Assembly: GCA_023259315.1 (NCBI GenBank)
Contig: JAHFQL010000063.1
Coordinates: forward strand, 1-7,253
Source of the DNA: Candidatus Woesearchaeota archaeon
GTDB taxonomy: Archaea; Nanoarchaeota; Nanoarchaeia; Woesearchaeales; GW2011-AR4
Reading direction: 5' to 3'
Length of the DNA: 7,253 bases
The position numbers and the translations under genes are program-made. Positions 1 to 5,192 of this stretch are shown here, one piece after another. The first letter of the stretch is position 1; each line of letters starts with the position of its first letter. The notes under the pieces were generated by a model, which saw only the letters and a program-made list of their open reading frames with translations, was not told the origin of the DNA and did not search any database.

Positions 1-1
1 C

Positions 2-313
2 GAAGAAAAATCCCTTATTCCAATTTTCAAGCAGGATAAGAGGCGCGTGAGAAAAACTTTGAGTGCAAAAGCAAGACATAGAAAAATTTGGAATGGAAAT
101 CCTCAGCGAATGTACAAAGATATTCGCGGAACTGGAGAAGTTTTGTATGGTGCTGCCACAAGATGTGGCTTAATCCACACAAATAGCAGAAAAGACGAGA
201 ACAGAGCAAAGGATGGATTACTTATAGGACTGCGCCAAAATCTTTTCACTTACCTAAGGCTTAAAGCCTTAATCGGAATTATTCGAAAAACTCGTAAAAA
301 CCGAAAGATTTAA
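2..313 (+). CDS. Unrecognised basic protein, C-terminal part (5' end outside window)
   Basis: The frame is open from the left edge to TAA at 311-313, giving at least 103 residues. A GTG at 47 could start a shorter 88-residue product, but the frame stays open upstream of it with ordinary codons, so I read this as the 3' end of a longer gene. The visible part is strongly basic, with an RKIWNGNPQRMYKDIRG stretch, a central GEVLYGAATRCGLIHTN segment and a highly charged tail ending RKTRKNRKI. This suggests nucleic-acid or ribosome contact, but that is inference. I do not recognise the family. Codon use looks like that of the neighbouring genes (A/G-rich first positions). The stop codon overlaps the TATA-like box proposed for the next gene. 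Confidence 0.55.
   Translation, partial: EEKSLIPIFKQDKRRVRKTLSAKARHRKIWNGNPQRMYKDIRGTGEVLYGAATRCGLIHTNSRKDENRAKDGLLIGLRQNLFTYLRLKALIGIIRKTRKNRKI
255..271. repeat. 17-base palindrome inside the first gene
   Basis: TAAGGCTT (255-262) and AAGCCTTA (264-271) are perfect inverted arms around a single central A. As RNA it could form a 6-bp stem TAAGGC/GCCTTA with a 5-base loop. It lies within coding sequence about 40 bases before the stop codon, so it may simply reflect codon choice (it encodes YLRLKALI). Confidence 0.4.
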
Positions 314-318
314 ATATA
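309..318 (+). promoter_or_regulatory. Candidate TATA box for the antiporter gene
   Basis: TTTAAATATA overlaps the upstream stop codon and is preceded by AAAGA, a BRE-like purine stretch. Initiation about 25 bases downstream would be near 338-340. That leaves an untranslated leader of roughly 90 bases, consistent with the clear ribosome-binding site at 419-423. Weaker AT-rich candidates exist nearer the gene (around 341-347 and 371-377), so the exact promoter is uncertain. Confidence 0.45.
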
Positions 319-418
319 AGTTCATACAATTTTCAAGAATTAATATACATTTTCGTATACCAATATAGAAATTTAAGTAAAACAACGTTGGGCATTAGAT
401 TTCGTTATCTAAACCAAA

Positions 419-423
419 GAGGT
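419..423 (+). promoter_or_regulatory. Ribosome-binding site (GAGGT) that fixes the TTG start
   Basis: GAGGT is complementary to the CCUCC end of archaeal 16S rRNA and lies four bases before TTG at 428. An in-frame TAA at 410-412 and the lack of any other start codon between it and 428 leave TTG as the only plausible start for the antiporter. Confidence 0.7.
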
Positions 424-427
424 CGAA

Positions 428-2155
428 TTGGCAACAGAGCTTATAAGCTTAGGAGTACTTTTCTTGTGCGCGATAATAGGCGGCATTATAGCGAATCGGT
501 TCAAGCAGCCCGCTGTATTTGGACTATTATTAGTTGGCGCAATAATAGGCCCAAGCGCCATGAACCTAGTACAAGATGCAAAGATGATAAATATGATGGC
601 TGATTTTGGCGCGATATTGATACTGTTCATCATAGGGCTTGAATTTGACATTTCAAAACTTATAAAATTAGGCGCAAGGTCAATCTTGATAGGGCTTTTG
701 AAATTTGCAATTGTCTTGTTTTTTGGCTATGAAGTTACATTGCTTTTGGGCTTTTCATCGGTTGTTGCTTTGTTTGTTGGTGTCATACTTTCATTCAGCA
801 GCACCGTTGTTGTCGTTAAAGTGCTTGAGCAGAAAGAGATGTTTAGCAGGAAGGAAGTTCCTTTGCTGGTCGCAGTTCTCATTATAGAGGATGTGATTGC
901 AGTATTTGCATTGACATTTTTTTCAGGGATAAAAGACTCAACCAGCGGCCTTATGCAAGTGTTCGAGCACATTGTTTTTTCGGTTGCAATACTTATTTTT
1001 GCTTATTTTATAATAATGAAAATTTTAAAATTTGTAGTTTATACAATAATGAAAAATAACAGTGACGAGTCTGTGCTGACCTTTTTATCTCTGGCAATAG
1101 GCGCATTGTTTAGCTATTTTGCGCTATATTTAGGATTGACTCCCTCAGCAGGAGCATTTTTGGCAGGCAGCCTCATCGCTTCTTTGCCGAATGCAAAGGA
1201 ATACGGGAGAGCAATACACCCTTATGCGCTGATTTTCACCTCCATATTTTTTATTTCAATGGGCACATTAATAAAATTCCAGGATATACGGGCAAACATA
1301 TTTTTGATTGGCGCCTTGATATTGACGGTGCTTATATCAAGGTTTGTTGCCATGGGTTTACTCACATATTTGCTTGCGAATTTCAAGGACGAGCAGCCAT
1401 TTTTTTCAAGTATAGCAATGATTTCAGTCGGAGAATTCTCGTTGTTGATTGCAAAGGAAAGCCAGAAATTTGGATTGGGCATGGACTTGGTTACAATATC
1501 CGCATCAATCATATTCATAACTGCCATCTTGACTTCTCTTGGGCTTAATTACAGCGAAAGATTGCACTCTGCATTGAACTCAAAGATCCCATTAAAGACA
1601 AAGATAAGACTAGAAAGATTGTCTAACTACATGAGAAAGTTTTTTGACCAGATGGAAATTGAAAATCACTTTACCAACAAGTTGAAGCTGGAGTCAAAGA
1701 TTGCTTTCATGCTTATCGTAGTTACATTATTCGCATCATTGATTCTGAGAAATATTTTATTGTTAATTAAGTATAATTATAATAAGATATTTTTGTATGC
1801 ATTTTATGTATTAAGTTTGATTGCGGTTATTTACCTTCTTAATATTATTTACAAGAGACTGAAAGAGATTCATTACACAATGTCTGTTGTATTGACCCAC
1901 GTGGATAGCTCAAGAAACATAAAGAAATGTACCAAGATATTGAACAACTTGCTGATTGCCCTGTTAATATTCTTTTTAGCCATGCTGTTCCCTTTTGTGA
2001 TATTCGCATTGAAACTAAATGTTTGGTCTAACATATTGCCATTTGTTTTTATTGGAGTTTCATTTTATTTTGCCAAGAAACTTGTTATTCTCATAGACGG
2101 CTCTTCGAGTTATGTCCCCACGTACAGCGCAAGCCCTGCAGCTGCTAAAGTTTAA
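428..2155 (+). CDS. Kef-type (CPA2) cation:proton antiporter with extra membrane C-terminal domain
   Basis: This 575-residue membrane protein belongs to the monovalent cation:proton antiporter-2 family, which exchanges Na+ or K+ for H+ across the cytoplasmic membrane. Residues 1-375 form the antiporter core. They carry IIGLEFD (68-74), the signature FSSTVVVVK (123-131), IIEDVIAVF (152-160) with an acidic pair E154-D155 at the ion-binding position, LTPSAGAFLAGSLI (237-250) and ISVGEFSLLIA (332-342). A charged linker (about 376-424) follows, then about four further membrane segments (425-447, 455-475, 505-530, 535-555). Many Kef proteins instead end in a soluble nucleotide-binding RCK/TrkA-N domain, of which I see none here (no GxGxxG). 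The start is TTG at 428, set by GAGGT and an upstream in-frame stop. The gene seems to be its own unit, since the next gene has its own promoter. The ion transported cannot be told from sequence. Family call firm; role of the C-terminal domain unknown. Confidence 0.9.
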   Translation: MATELISLGVLFLCAIIGGIIANRFKQPAVFGLLLVGAIIGPSAMNLVQDAKMINMMADFGAILILFIIGLEFDISKLIKLGARSILIGLLKFAIVLFFGYEVTLLLGFSSVVALFVGVILSFSSTVVVVKVLEQKEMFSRKEVPLLVAVLIIEDVIAVFALTFFSGIKDSTSGLMQVFEHIVFSVAILIFAYFIIMKILKFVVYTIMKNNSDESVLTFLSLAIGALFSYFALYLGLTPSAGAFLAGSLIASLPNAKEYGRAIHPYALIFTSIFFISMGTLIKFQDIRANIFLIGALILTVLISRFVAMGLLTYLLANFKDEQPFFSSIAMISVGEFSLLIAKESQKFGLGMDLVTISASIIFITAILTSLGLNYSERLHSALNSKIPLKTKIRLERLSNYMRKFFDQMEIENHFTNKLKLESKIAFMLIVVTLFASLILRNILLLIKYNYNKIFLYAFYVLSLIAVIYLLNIIYKRLKEIHYTMSVVLTHVDSSRNIKKCTKILNNLLIALLIFFLAMLFPFVIFALKLNVWSNILPFVFIGVSFYFAKKLVILIDGSSSYVPTYSASPAAAKV

Positions 2156-2170
2156 CTATCAAAAGATATC

Positions 2171-2189
2171 AAAAATTCCAGAAATTTTT
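2171..2189 (+). terminator. Weak A/T hairpin after the antiporter gene
   Basis: AAAAATT (2171-2177) and AATTTTT (2183-2189) form a 7-bp A/T-only stem with loop CCAGA, 16 bases after the antiporter stop. Archaeal transcription commonly ends at T-rich stretches, and the TTTTT here together with TTTT at 2194-2197 could serve. The stem itself is weak, so this is tentative. Confidence 0.25.
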
Positions 2190-2191
2190 GG

Positions 2192-2220
2192 AGTTTTCGA
2201 AAACAAAAGTTTCGTAAACT
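2192..2220. promoter_or_regulatory. Paired palindromes directly upstream of the S6e TATA box (possible operator or activator site)
   Basis: GTTTTCGAAAAC (2193-2204) is a perfect 12-base palindrome. AGTTT-CGT-AAACT (2208-2220) is a second inverted repeat of the same style. Their centres lie about 15-16 bases apart, on similar faces of the helix, and the second abuts the TATA box. Both share the pattern GTTTnCG..AAAC. The placement fits a dimeric regulator acting on the S6e promoter, but no regulator is known here and the elements could be chance AT-rich palindromes. Confidence 0.4.
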
Positions 2221-2229
2221 ATTTAAATA
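2217..2229 (+). promoter_or_regulatory. BRE/TATA promoter of rps6e
   Basis: AACTATTTAAATA contains a consensus TTTAAATA box at 2222-2229 preceded by adenines, as in archaeal BRE elements. Initiation would fall near 2250, giving a leader of about 20 bases that contains the ribosome-binding site at 2259-2264. Very similar cores precede zpr1 (AACTATAAAAATA, minus strand) and eif2g (AACTATAAAATA). Confidence 0.65.
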
Positions 2230-2257
2230 AACCATCTTTCTCTTCTTTAATTCTATC

Positions 2258-2264
2258 GGGAGGT
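2258..2264 (+). promoter_or_regulatory. Strong ribosome-binding site of rps6e
   Basis: GGGAGGT lies six bases before ATG at 2271. It decides the S6e start in favour of 2271 over an in-frame ATG at 2112 that would overlap the end of the antiporter gene. Confidence 0.8.
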
Positions 2265-2270
2265 TATATT

Positions 2271-2843
2271 ATGGTTGGATTTAAACTGTGCATTTCAGAC
2301 CCATCTACCGGGAGGACATTCCAGAAGGAAGTGAAGGACAGCATGGCAAGGCCTTTTGTAGGCCTGAATATAGGCGAAACAATAAAAGGGGATGTCTTTG
2401 AATTAAATGGCTATGAGTTTCAGATTACCGGCGGCTCAGATTATTGCGGCTTTCCAATGCGAAGGGGCATTTTAGGCGTCAGGAAAAAGATAGTGATCAT
2501 GGGTGGCATTGGCTTTAAGGGCGCAGAAAAAGGCATAAAGAAAAGAAAGACCGTCTGCGGCCATAAAATCCATGAGCAAATTTCGCAAGTGAATTTGAAA
2601 GTAACAAAAGCAGGCGCAAAGAAGCTTAATGAAATCTTTGGTGTTGCTGAAAAAAAGGAAGAAAAAGCAGAAGCCAAGCCTGAAGTCAAGGAAGAAAAGA
2701 AGGAAACAAAGGAACATAAAGAAGCTAAAGAAGAAAAGCAAGAGAAAGCGCCAAAAGAACACAAGGCAACTAAAGGGCACATTGCAGAAGAGAAAAAGGA
2801 AGAAAAACAGGCAAAAGAGCATAAAGAAGAGAAAAAGGAGTAA
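2271..2843 (+). CDS. rps6e: Small-subunit ribosomal protein S6e (eS6) with Lys/Glu-rich C-terminal tail
   Basis: A 190-residue protein. Residues 1-125 match archaeal S6e, a structural protein of the 30S subunit: FKLCISDPSTGRTFQKEV near the N-terminus, GYEFQITGGSDYCGFPMRRG (47-66), the basic KGIKKRKTVCG (87-97), and a terminal ISQVNLKVTKAG segment. Archaeal S6e is usually about 125-135 residues. Here residues 127-190 add a low-complexity tail of Lys, Glu, Ala and His with three KEHK motifs (147-150, 162-165, 182-185). Charged tails on S6e are reminiscent of eukaryotic S6 but not alike in sequence, and no phosphoacceptor-rich end is seen. The ATG at 2271 is chosen for the GGGAGGT site and for alignment to the family N-terminus. 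It is followed by eif2g after 66 bases, an order seen in other archaea. Confidence 0.93.
   Translation: MVGFKLCISDPSTGRTFQKEVKDSMARPFVGLNIGETIKGDVFELNGYEFQITGGSDYCGFPMRRGILGVRKKIVIMGGIGFKGAEKGIKKRKTVCGHKIHEQISQVNLKVTKAGAKKLNEIFGVAEKKEEKAEAKPEVKEEKKETKEHKEAKEEKQEKAPKEHKATKGHIAEEKKEEKQAKEHKEEKKE
2648..2843 (+). repeat. Polypurine, low-complexity tract encoding the S6e tail
   Basis: About 195 bases are dominated by A and G on the plus strand, encoding runs of Lys and Glu. Degenerate copies of a KEHK-(E/A)xK unit occur at residues 147, 162 and 182, spaced 15 and 20 residues apart. Such tracts can change length by slippage and may form triplex DNA. The strand bias also creates long spurious open frames on the other frames and the opposite strand. 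Confidence 0.7.
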
Positions 2844-2868
2844 ACTGGGTATCAATTTTCTCGTTCAT

Positions 2869-2880
2869 AACTATAAAATA
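2869..2880 (+). promoter_or_regulatory. TATA promoter of eif2g
   Basis: AACTATAAAATA is a near copy of the rps6e core. Its TATA centre is about 34 bases before ATG at 2910, which predicts a leader of only about 10 bases. No ribosome-binding site precedes that ATG, consistent with a very short leader. The gene may also be read through from rps6e. Confidence 0.55.
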
Positions 2881-2909
2881 TTAATCGAAAGCAAATTCCA
2901 AAATAAAAC

Positions 2910-4175
2910 ATGGCTAGAAAGAAGAAAGATGATCAAAATGAATTGCCAGCGCAACCTGTTCTTAATATCGGAATGGTTGGTCATGTTGACCACGGCAAGA
3001 CAACTTTGCTTGAGAGATTGAGCGGCAAGTGGACAGACACTCATTCTGAAGAGTTGAAGAGGGGAATTACGATAAGGCTTGGCTACGCCGATGTTACATT
3101 TAGGAAATGCGAGAAGTGCGAAGGCGCTAAGGCATACACGACAAAAGAAAAATGCCCTGCATGCGGTTCTGAGACTGTTCCATTGAGAAAAGTAAGTTTT
3201 GTAGACGCCCCCGGGCACGAGTCCTTGATGGCAACCATGTTGAGCGGGGCGACAATAATGGACGGCGCTTTGCTGTTGGTAGCGGCAAATGAAAACTGCC
3301 CGCAGCCGCAGACAAGAGAGCATCTCATGGCTTTGGAAATAATAGGCATAAAGCACTTGATTATCGTACAAAATAAAATTGATTTGGTAAGCGAAGAGCA
3401 AGCCTTAAAAAATCACGAGCAGATAAAAAATTTTATCAAGGGCACAATCTTTGAAAATGCACCCGTTATTCCAATATCGGCCCAGCACAGGGTCGGTCTT
3501 GATTTTCTGATGGAAGCAATTGACGAGCATATCCCGACGCCAGTCAGGGATTCAATTAAAGAACCTGTAATGCTTGTTGCGAGGAGCTTTGACATAAACA
3601 AGCCTGGAATCTTGCCTGAGAAACTAGTTGGAGGCGTCTTGGGGGGAAGCCTCAAGCACGGCGTTTTGAAGGTTGGAGATACAATTGAAATAAAGCCCGG
3701 AAGAAGCTATGTAGAAAAAAATCAACAGTTATGGAAGCCGATAACAACCAAAATAACAAGCTTGAATTCCGGTAGCTTAAATCTTGAGCAGGTTGGTCCC
3801 GGTGGGTCAATTGGAGTCCTAACCTCTTTGGATCCTTCAGTCGTGAAATCCGACCAGCTGACTGGCTCTTTGGTCGGAATGCCGGGGAAATTGCCAAAGA
3901 TATGGAATGAATTGATTCTGGATGTCCATCTCCTCAAAAGAGTTGTAGGCACTCAAGAAGAACTGAACGTTGAGCCAATTAAGATGACGGAGCCATTGAT
4001 GCTCAATGTCAATTCAGCCGCAACTGTTGGCATTGTCGTTGAACTAAGGAAAAACAAAATAAGATGCAGACTGAAGTTGCCTGTGTGCGCAGACCCGAGC
4101 TCTCGCGTCACAATATCCAGAAGAATCGGAAACAGATTCAGGCTGATTGGATACGGCGAGATAGTGGAGAAATAA
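2910..4175 (+). CDS. eif2g: Translation initiation factor aIF2, gamma subunit (GTPase)
   Basis: A 421-residue, full-length member of the aIF2-gamma family. It binds GTP and methionyl initiator tRNA and, with the alpha and beta subunits, delivers the tRNA to the small ribosomal subunit. GTPase motifs are complete: G1 GHVDHGKT (24-31), switch I RGITIRLGYAD (51-61), G3 DAPGH (99-103), G4 NKID (155-158) and G5 SAQ (190-192). The insertion with paired cysteines C67/C70 and C82/C85 is the zinc-ribbon knuckle typical of the gamma subunit and absent from EF-Tu/EF1A. Domains II (about 218-325) and III (about 332-421) follow, with SRRIGNRFRLIGYGEI near the end. The alpha and beta subunits are not in the window. 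The short Lys-rich N-terminus (MARKKKDDQNELPAQP) precedes the first strand. Identification is secure. Confidence 0.97.
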   Translation: MARKKKDDQNELPAQPVLNIGMVGHVDHGKTTLLERLSGKWTDTHSEELKRGITIRLGYADVTFRKCEKCEGAKAYTTKEKCPACGSETVPLRKVSFVDAPGHESLMATMLSGATIMDGALLLVAANENCPQPQTREHLMALEIIGIKHLIIVQNKIDLVSEEQALKNHEQIKNFIKGTIFENAPVIPISAQHRVGLDFLMEAIDEHIPTPVRDSIKEPVMLVARSFDINKPGILPEKLVGGVLGGSLKHGVLKVGDTIEIKPGRSYVEKNQQLWKPITTKITSLNSGSLNLEQVGPGGSIGVLTSLDPSVVKSDQLTGSLVGMPGKLPKIWNELILDVHLLKRVVGTQEELNVEPIKMTEPLMLNVNSAATVGIVVELRKNKIRCRLKLPVCADPSSRVTISRRIGNRFRLIGYGEIVEK

Positions 4176-4179
4176 TTAG

Positions 4180-4190
4180 TTTTTTAAATC
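4180..4190 (+). promoter_or_regulatory. T-run and TATA box between eif2g and the small membrane-anchored protein gene
   Basis: TTTTTTAAATC starts five bases after the eif2g stop. The TATA centre (about 4184.5) is 26-27 bases before ATG at 4211, so transcription would begin at or next to the start codon and the mRNA would be leaderless. The same T6 could also end the eif2g transcript. Confidence 0.5.
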
Positions 4191-4210
4191 GAGTTTAATT
4201 CTACTAGTGT

Positions 4211-4498
4211 ATGAAGAGGTTGGTTTTAGTTTTGTTAGTATTAATCGCGCTATCTTTATTTAGTTTTATGGTTGTATGCTTTAGGAACGAATACAAGTCA
4301 GCAAAATCATCTGGATTGCAACTTAAGATTTTTACATCTGCAGTCTGCGACACTTCCGGAGATTTTGTAAACTGCAAAGATGGGTTGTTTGTTAATTGCA
4401 ACGGAAAAATTTCAAAATCAGATGAGATTGAAGAATGCAATGGATTTAAGCTAGATGATAAAGTCACGGGGCTTTCTGTCTTTGAGAAAAACGAATAA
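4211..4498 (+). CDS. Small predicted membrane-anchored or secreted Cys-containing protein, unknown function
   Basis: A 95-residue protein I do not recognise. Residues 1-3 are basic (MKR) and 4-23 form one hydrophobic segment (LVLVLLVLIALSLFSFMVVC), a signal peptide or anchor. The rest (24-95) is polar with four cysteines at 46, 55, 63 and 76, plus C23 at the membrane edge, so the exported part could form two disulfides. The sequence before C23 (FMVV) does not fit a normal lipobox. The start is supported by a TATA box 26-27 bases upstream, with no ribosome-binding site. It lies 35 bases after eif2g and runs head-on into zpr1 with a gap of five bases, so the two transcripts must overlap or end very close together. 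No functional link to translation is evident from sequence. Confidence 0.6.
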   Translation: MKRLVLVLLVLIALSLFSFMVVCFRNEYKSAKSSGLQLKIFTSAVCDTSGDFVNCKDGLFVNCNGKISKSDEIEECNGFKLDDKVTGLSVFEKNE

Positions 4499-4503
4499 AA
4501 AGA

Positions 4504-5058
4504 TTATTCTTCAATGTTTTTAGCCTTCAAATTGCTTTTAATCACTCTATCGCTTATAATCGCAGAATTTCCTGAAGGGTCTTCAATTATTAATCTCTGT
4601 TTTTCCTGCCCCCACGTTATCTTGGTCAGTTTCTTAAGAAGATTTTTTGCTTTTTTCTTGGCATCATCATCTTCCTCCATCTCTTTTGCAGCCTCGATCT
4701 GGTATTTTACTCGGTTAAGTATGCCTTCAATGTTTGTGACATAACCTTGGGCCGCAGGACCCGGGCTTATTGTGGCAATATGCGGCAGTTTTACAGTCGC
4801 TTCAGATGACTTGACAACCCTGACTTTCATGTCCTCTTCATTGGATATTTCAAACTCGTATTTGACAGGCTCTTTCTGCTCTGTAGCCTCAACATCTGCC
4901 TTGTGGTATTTGCAATTGTTGCACGTCATGGAAAAAAGATAAACTTTGCCAAAATAAGGCACTTCAATTTCCCTCTCTGTAAGAATCAAAGTCTTTTCGT
5001 TGCATAACGGGCATGGCTGGTGCTCAATGTCCCCTTGCTGTGTTTCTTCCTTTGGCAT
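4504..5058 (-). CDS. zpr1: Archaeal ZPR1-type zinc-finger protein
   Basis: A 184-residue protein with one ZPR1 module (eukaryotic ZPR1 has two in tandem). A Cys4 zinc site is formed by CPLC (16-19) and CNNC (46-49), with the family sequence PYFGKVYLFSMTCNNCKY between and around them. The following beta-helix part shows GPAAQGYVTNIEGIL (100-114) and IIEDPSGNSAII (157-168), both hallmarks of the family. An acidic/lysine linker EMEEDDDAKKKAK sits at about 126-138. Eukaryotic Zpr1 binds and helps fold the translation factor eEF1A; a similar role for archaeal forms is inference. The ATG at 5058 is preferred to an in-frame TTG at 5076 (six residues longer), because a TATAAAAATA box is centred about 25 bases upstream of 5058, making the mRNA leaderless and placing 5076 before the predicted start of transcription. 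It is divergent from the DUF483-like gene. Confidence 0.88.
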   Translation of the reverse strand: MPKEETQQGDIEHQPCPLCNEKTLILTEREIEVPYFGKVYLFSMTCNNCKYHKADVEATEQKEPVKYEFEISNEEDMKVRVVKSSEATVKLPHIATISPGPAAQGYVTNIEGILNRVKYQIEAAKEMEEDDDAKKKAKNLLKKLTKITWGQEKQRLIIEDPSGNSAIISDRVIKSNLKAKNIEE

Positions 5059-5077
5059 AAAGTTGCAATAAATCAAT

Positions 5078-5090
5078 TATTTTTATAGTT
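5078..5090 (-). promoter_or_regulatory. BRE/TATA promoter of zpr1
   Basis: Read on the minus strand this is AACTATAAAAATA, nearly the same as the rps6e core. The centre of TATAAAAA is about 25.5 bases from the ATG at 5058, which predicts a leaderless mRNA and decides the start codon. Confidence 0.65.
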
Positions 5091-5093
5091 TTC

Positions 5094-5108
5094 GGAAGCG
5101 AATCTTCC
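5094..5108. repeat. Inverted repeat in the zpr1/DUF483 divergent promoter region
   Basis: GGAAG (5094-5098) and CTTCC (5104-5108) are perfect inverted arms around CGAAT. It lies immediately upstream of the zpr1 TATA box, between two divergent genes, where a regulator site would be expected. The arms are short, so chance is possible. Confidence 0.35.
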
Positions 5109-5164
5109 AATAACTCAAGAAGTAGCAAGATTTTTTATAGCTTTTGGTTTTCATTGGAAATAAA

Positions 5165-5172
5165 TATAAATA
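5165..5172 (+). promoter_or_regulatory. TATA box of the DUF483-like gene
   Basis: TATAAATA is centred 24-25 bases before ATG at 5193, the leaderless spacing also seen for zpr1 and the methyltransferase gene. A second AT box (TTTTTTATAG, 5131-5140) would start transcription near 5160, downstream of the alternative TTG start at 5154. Both readings disfavour that TTG. Confidence 0.5.
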
Positions 5173-5192
5173 ATATCAAAATATATCCTTCA

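Noticed and set aside
2112..2270. In-frame N-terminal extension of S6e starting at ATG 2112
   Set aside because: It would overlap the antiporter end, run through the palindromes and TATA box, and add residues unlike S6e. GGGAGGT six bases before ATG 2271 and the family N-terminus fix the start.
2472..2855. Phe/Leu-rich 127-residue minus-strand frame resembling a membrane protein
   Set aside because: It is the complement of the Lys/Glu-coding tract (TTT/CTT codons), with no promoter or ribosome-binding site.
2629..3021. Lys/Arg-rich 130-residue plus-strand frame
   Set aside because: It is an out-of-frame reading of the polypurine S6e tail and the start of eif2g; both real genes are certain.
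2871..3401. 176-residue minus-strand frame
   Set aside because: It lies wholly opposite the aIF2-gamma GTPase domain and resembles no protein I know.
4211..4280. Lipoprotein signal on the small membrane-anchored protein
   Set aside because: The residues before C23 are FMVV; a lipobox needs a small residue (Gly, Ala or Ser) directly before the cysteine.
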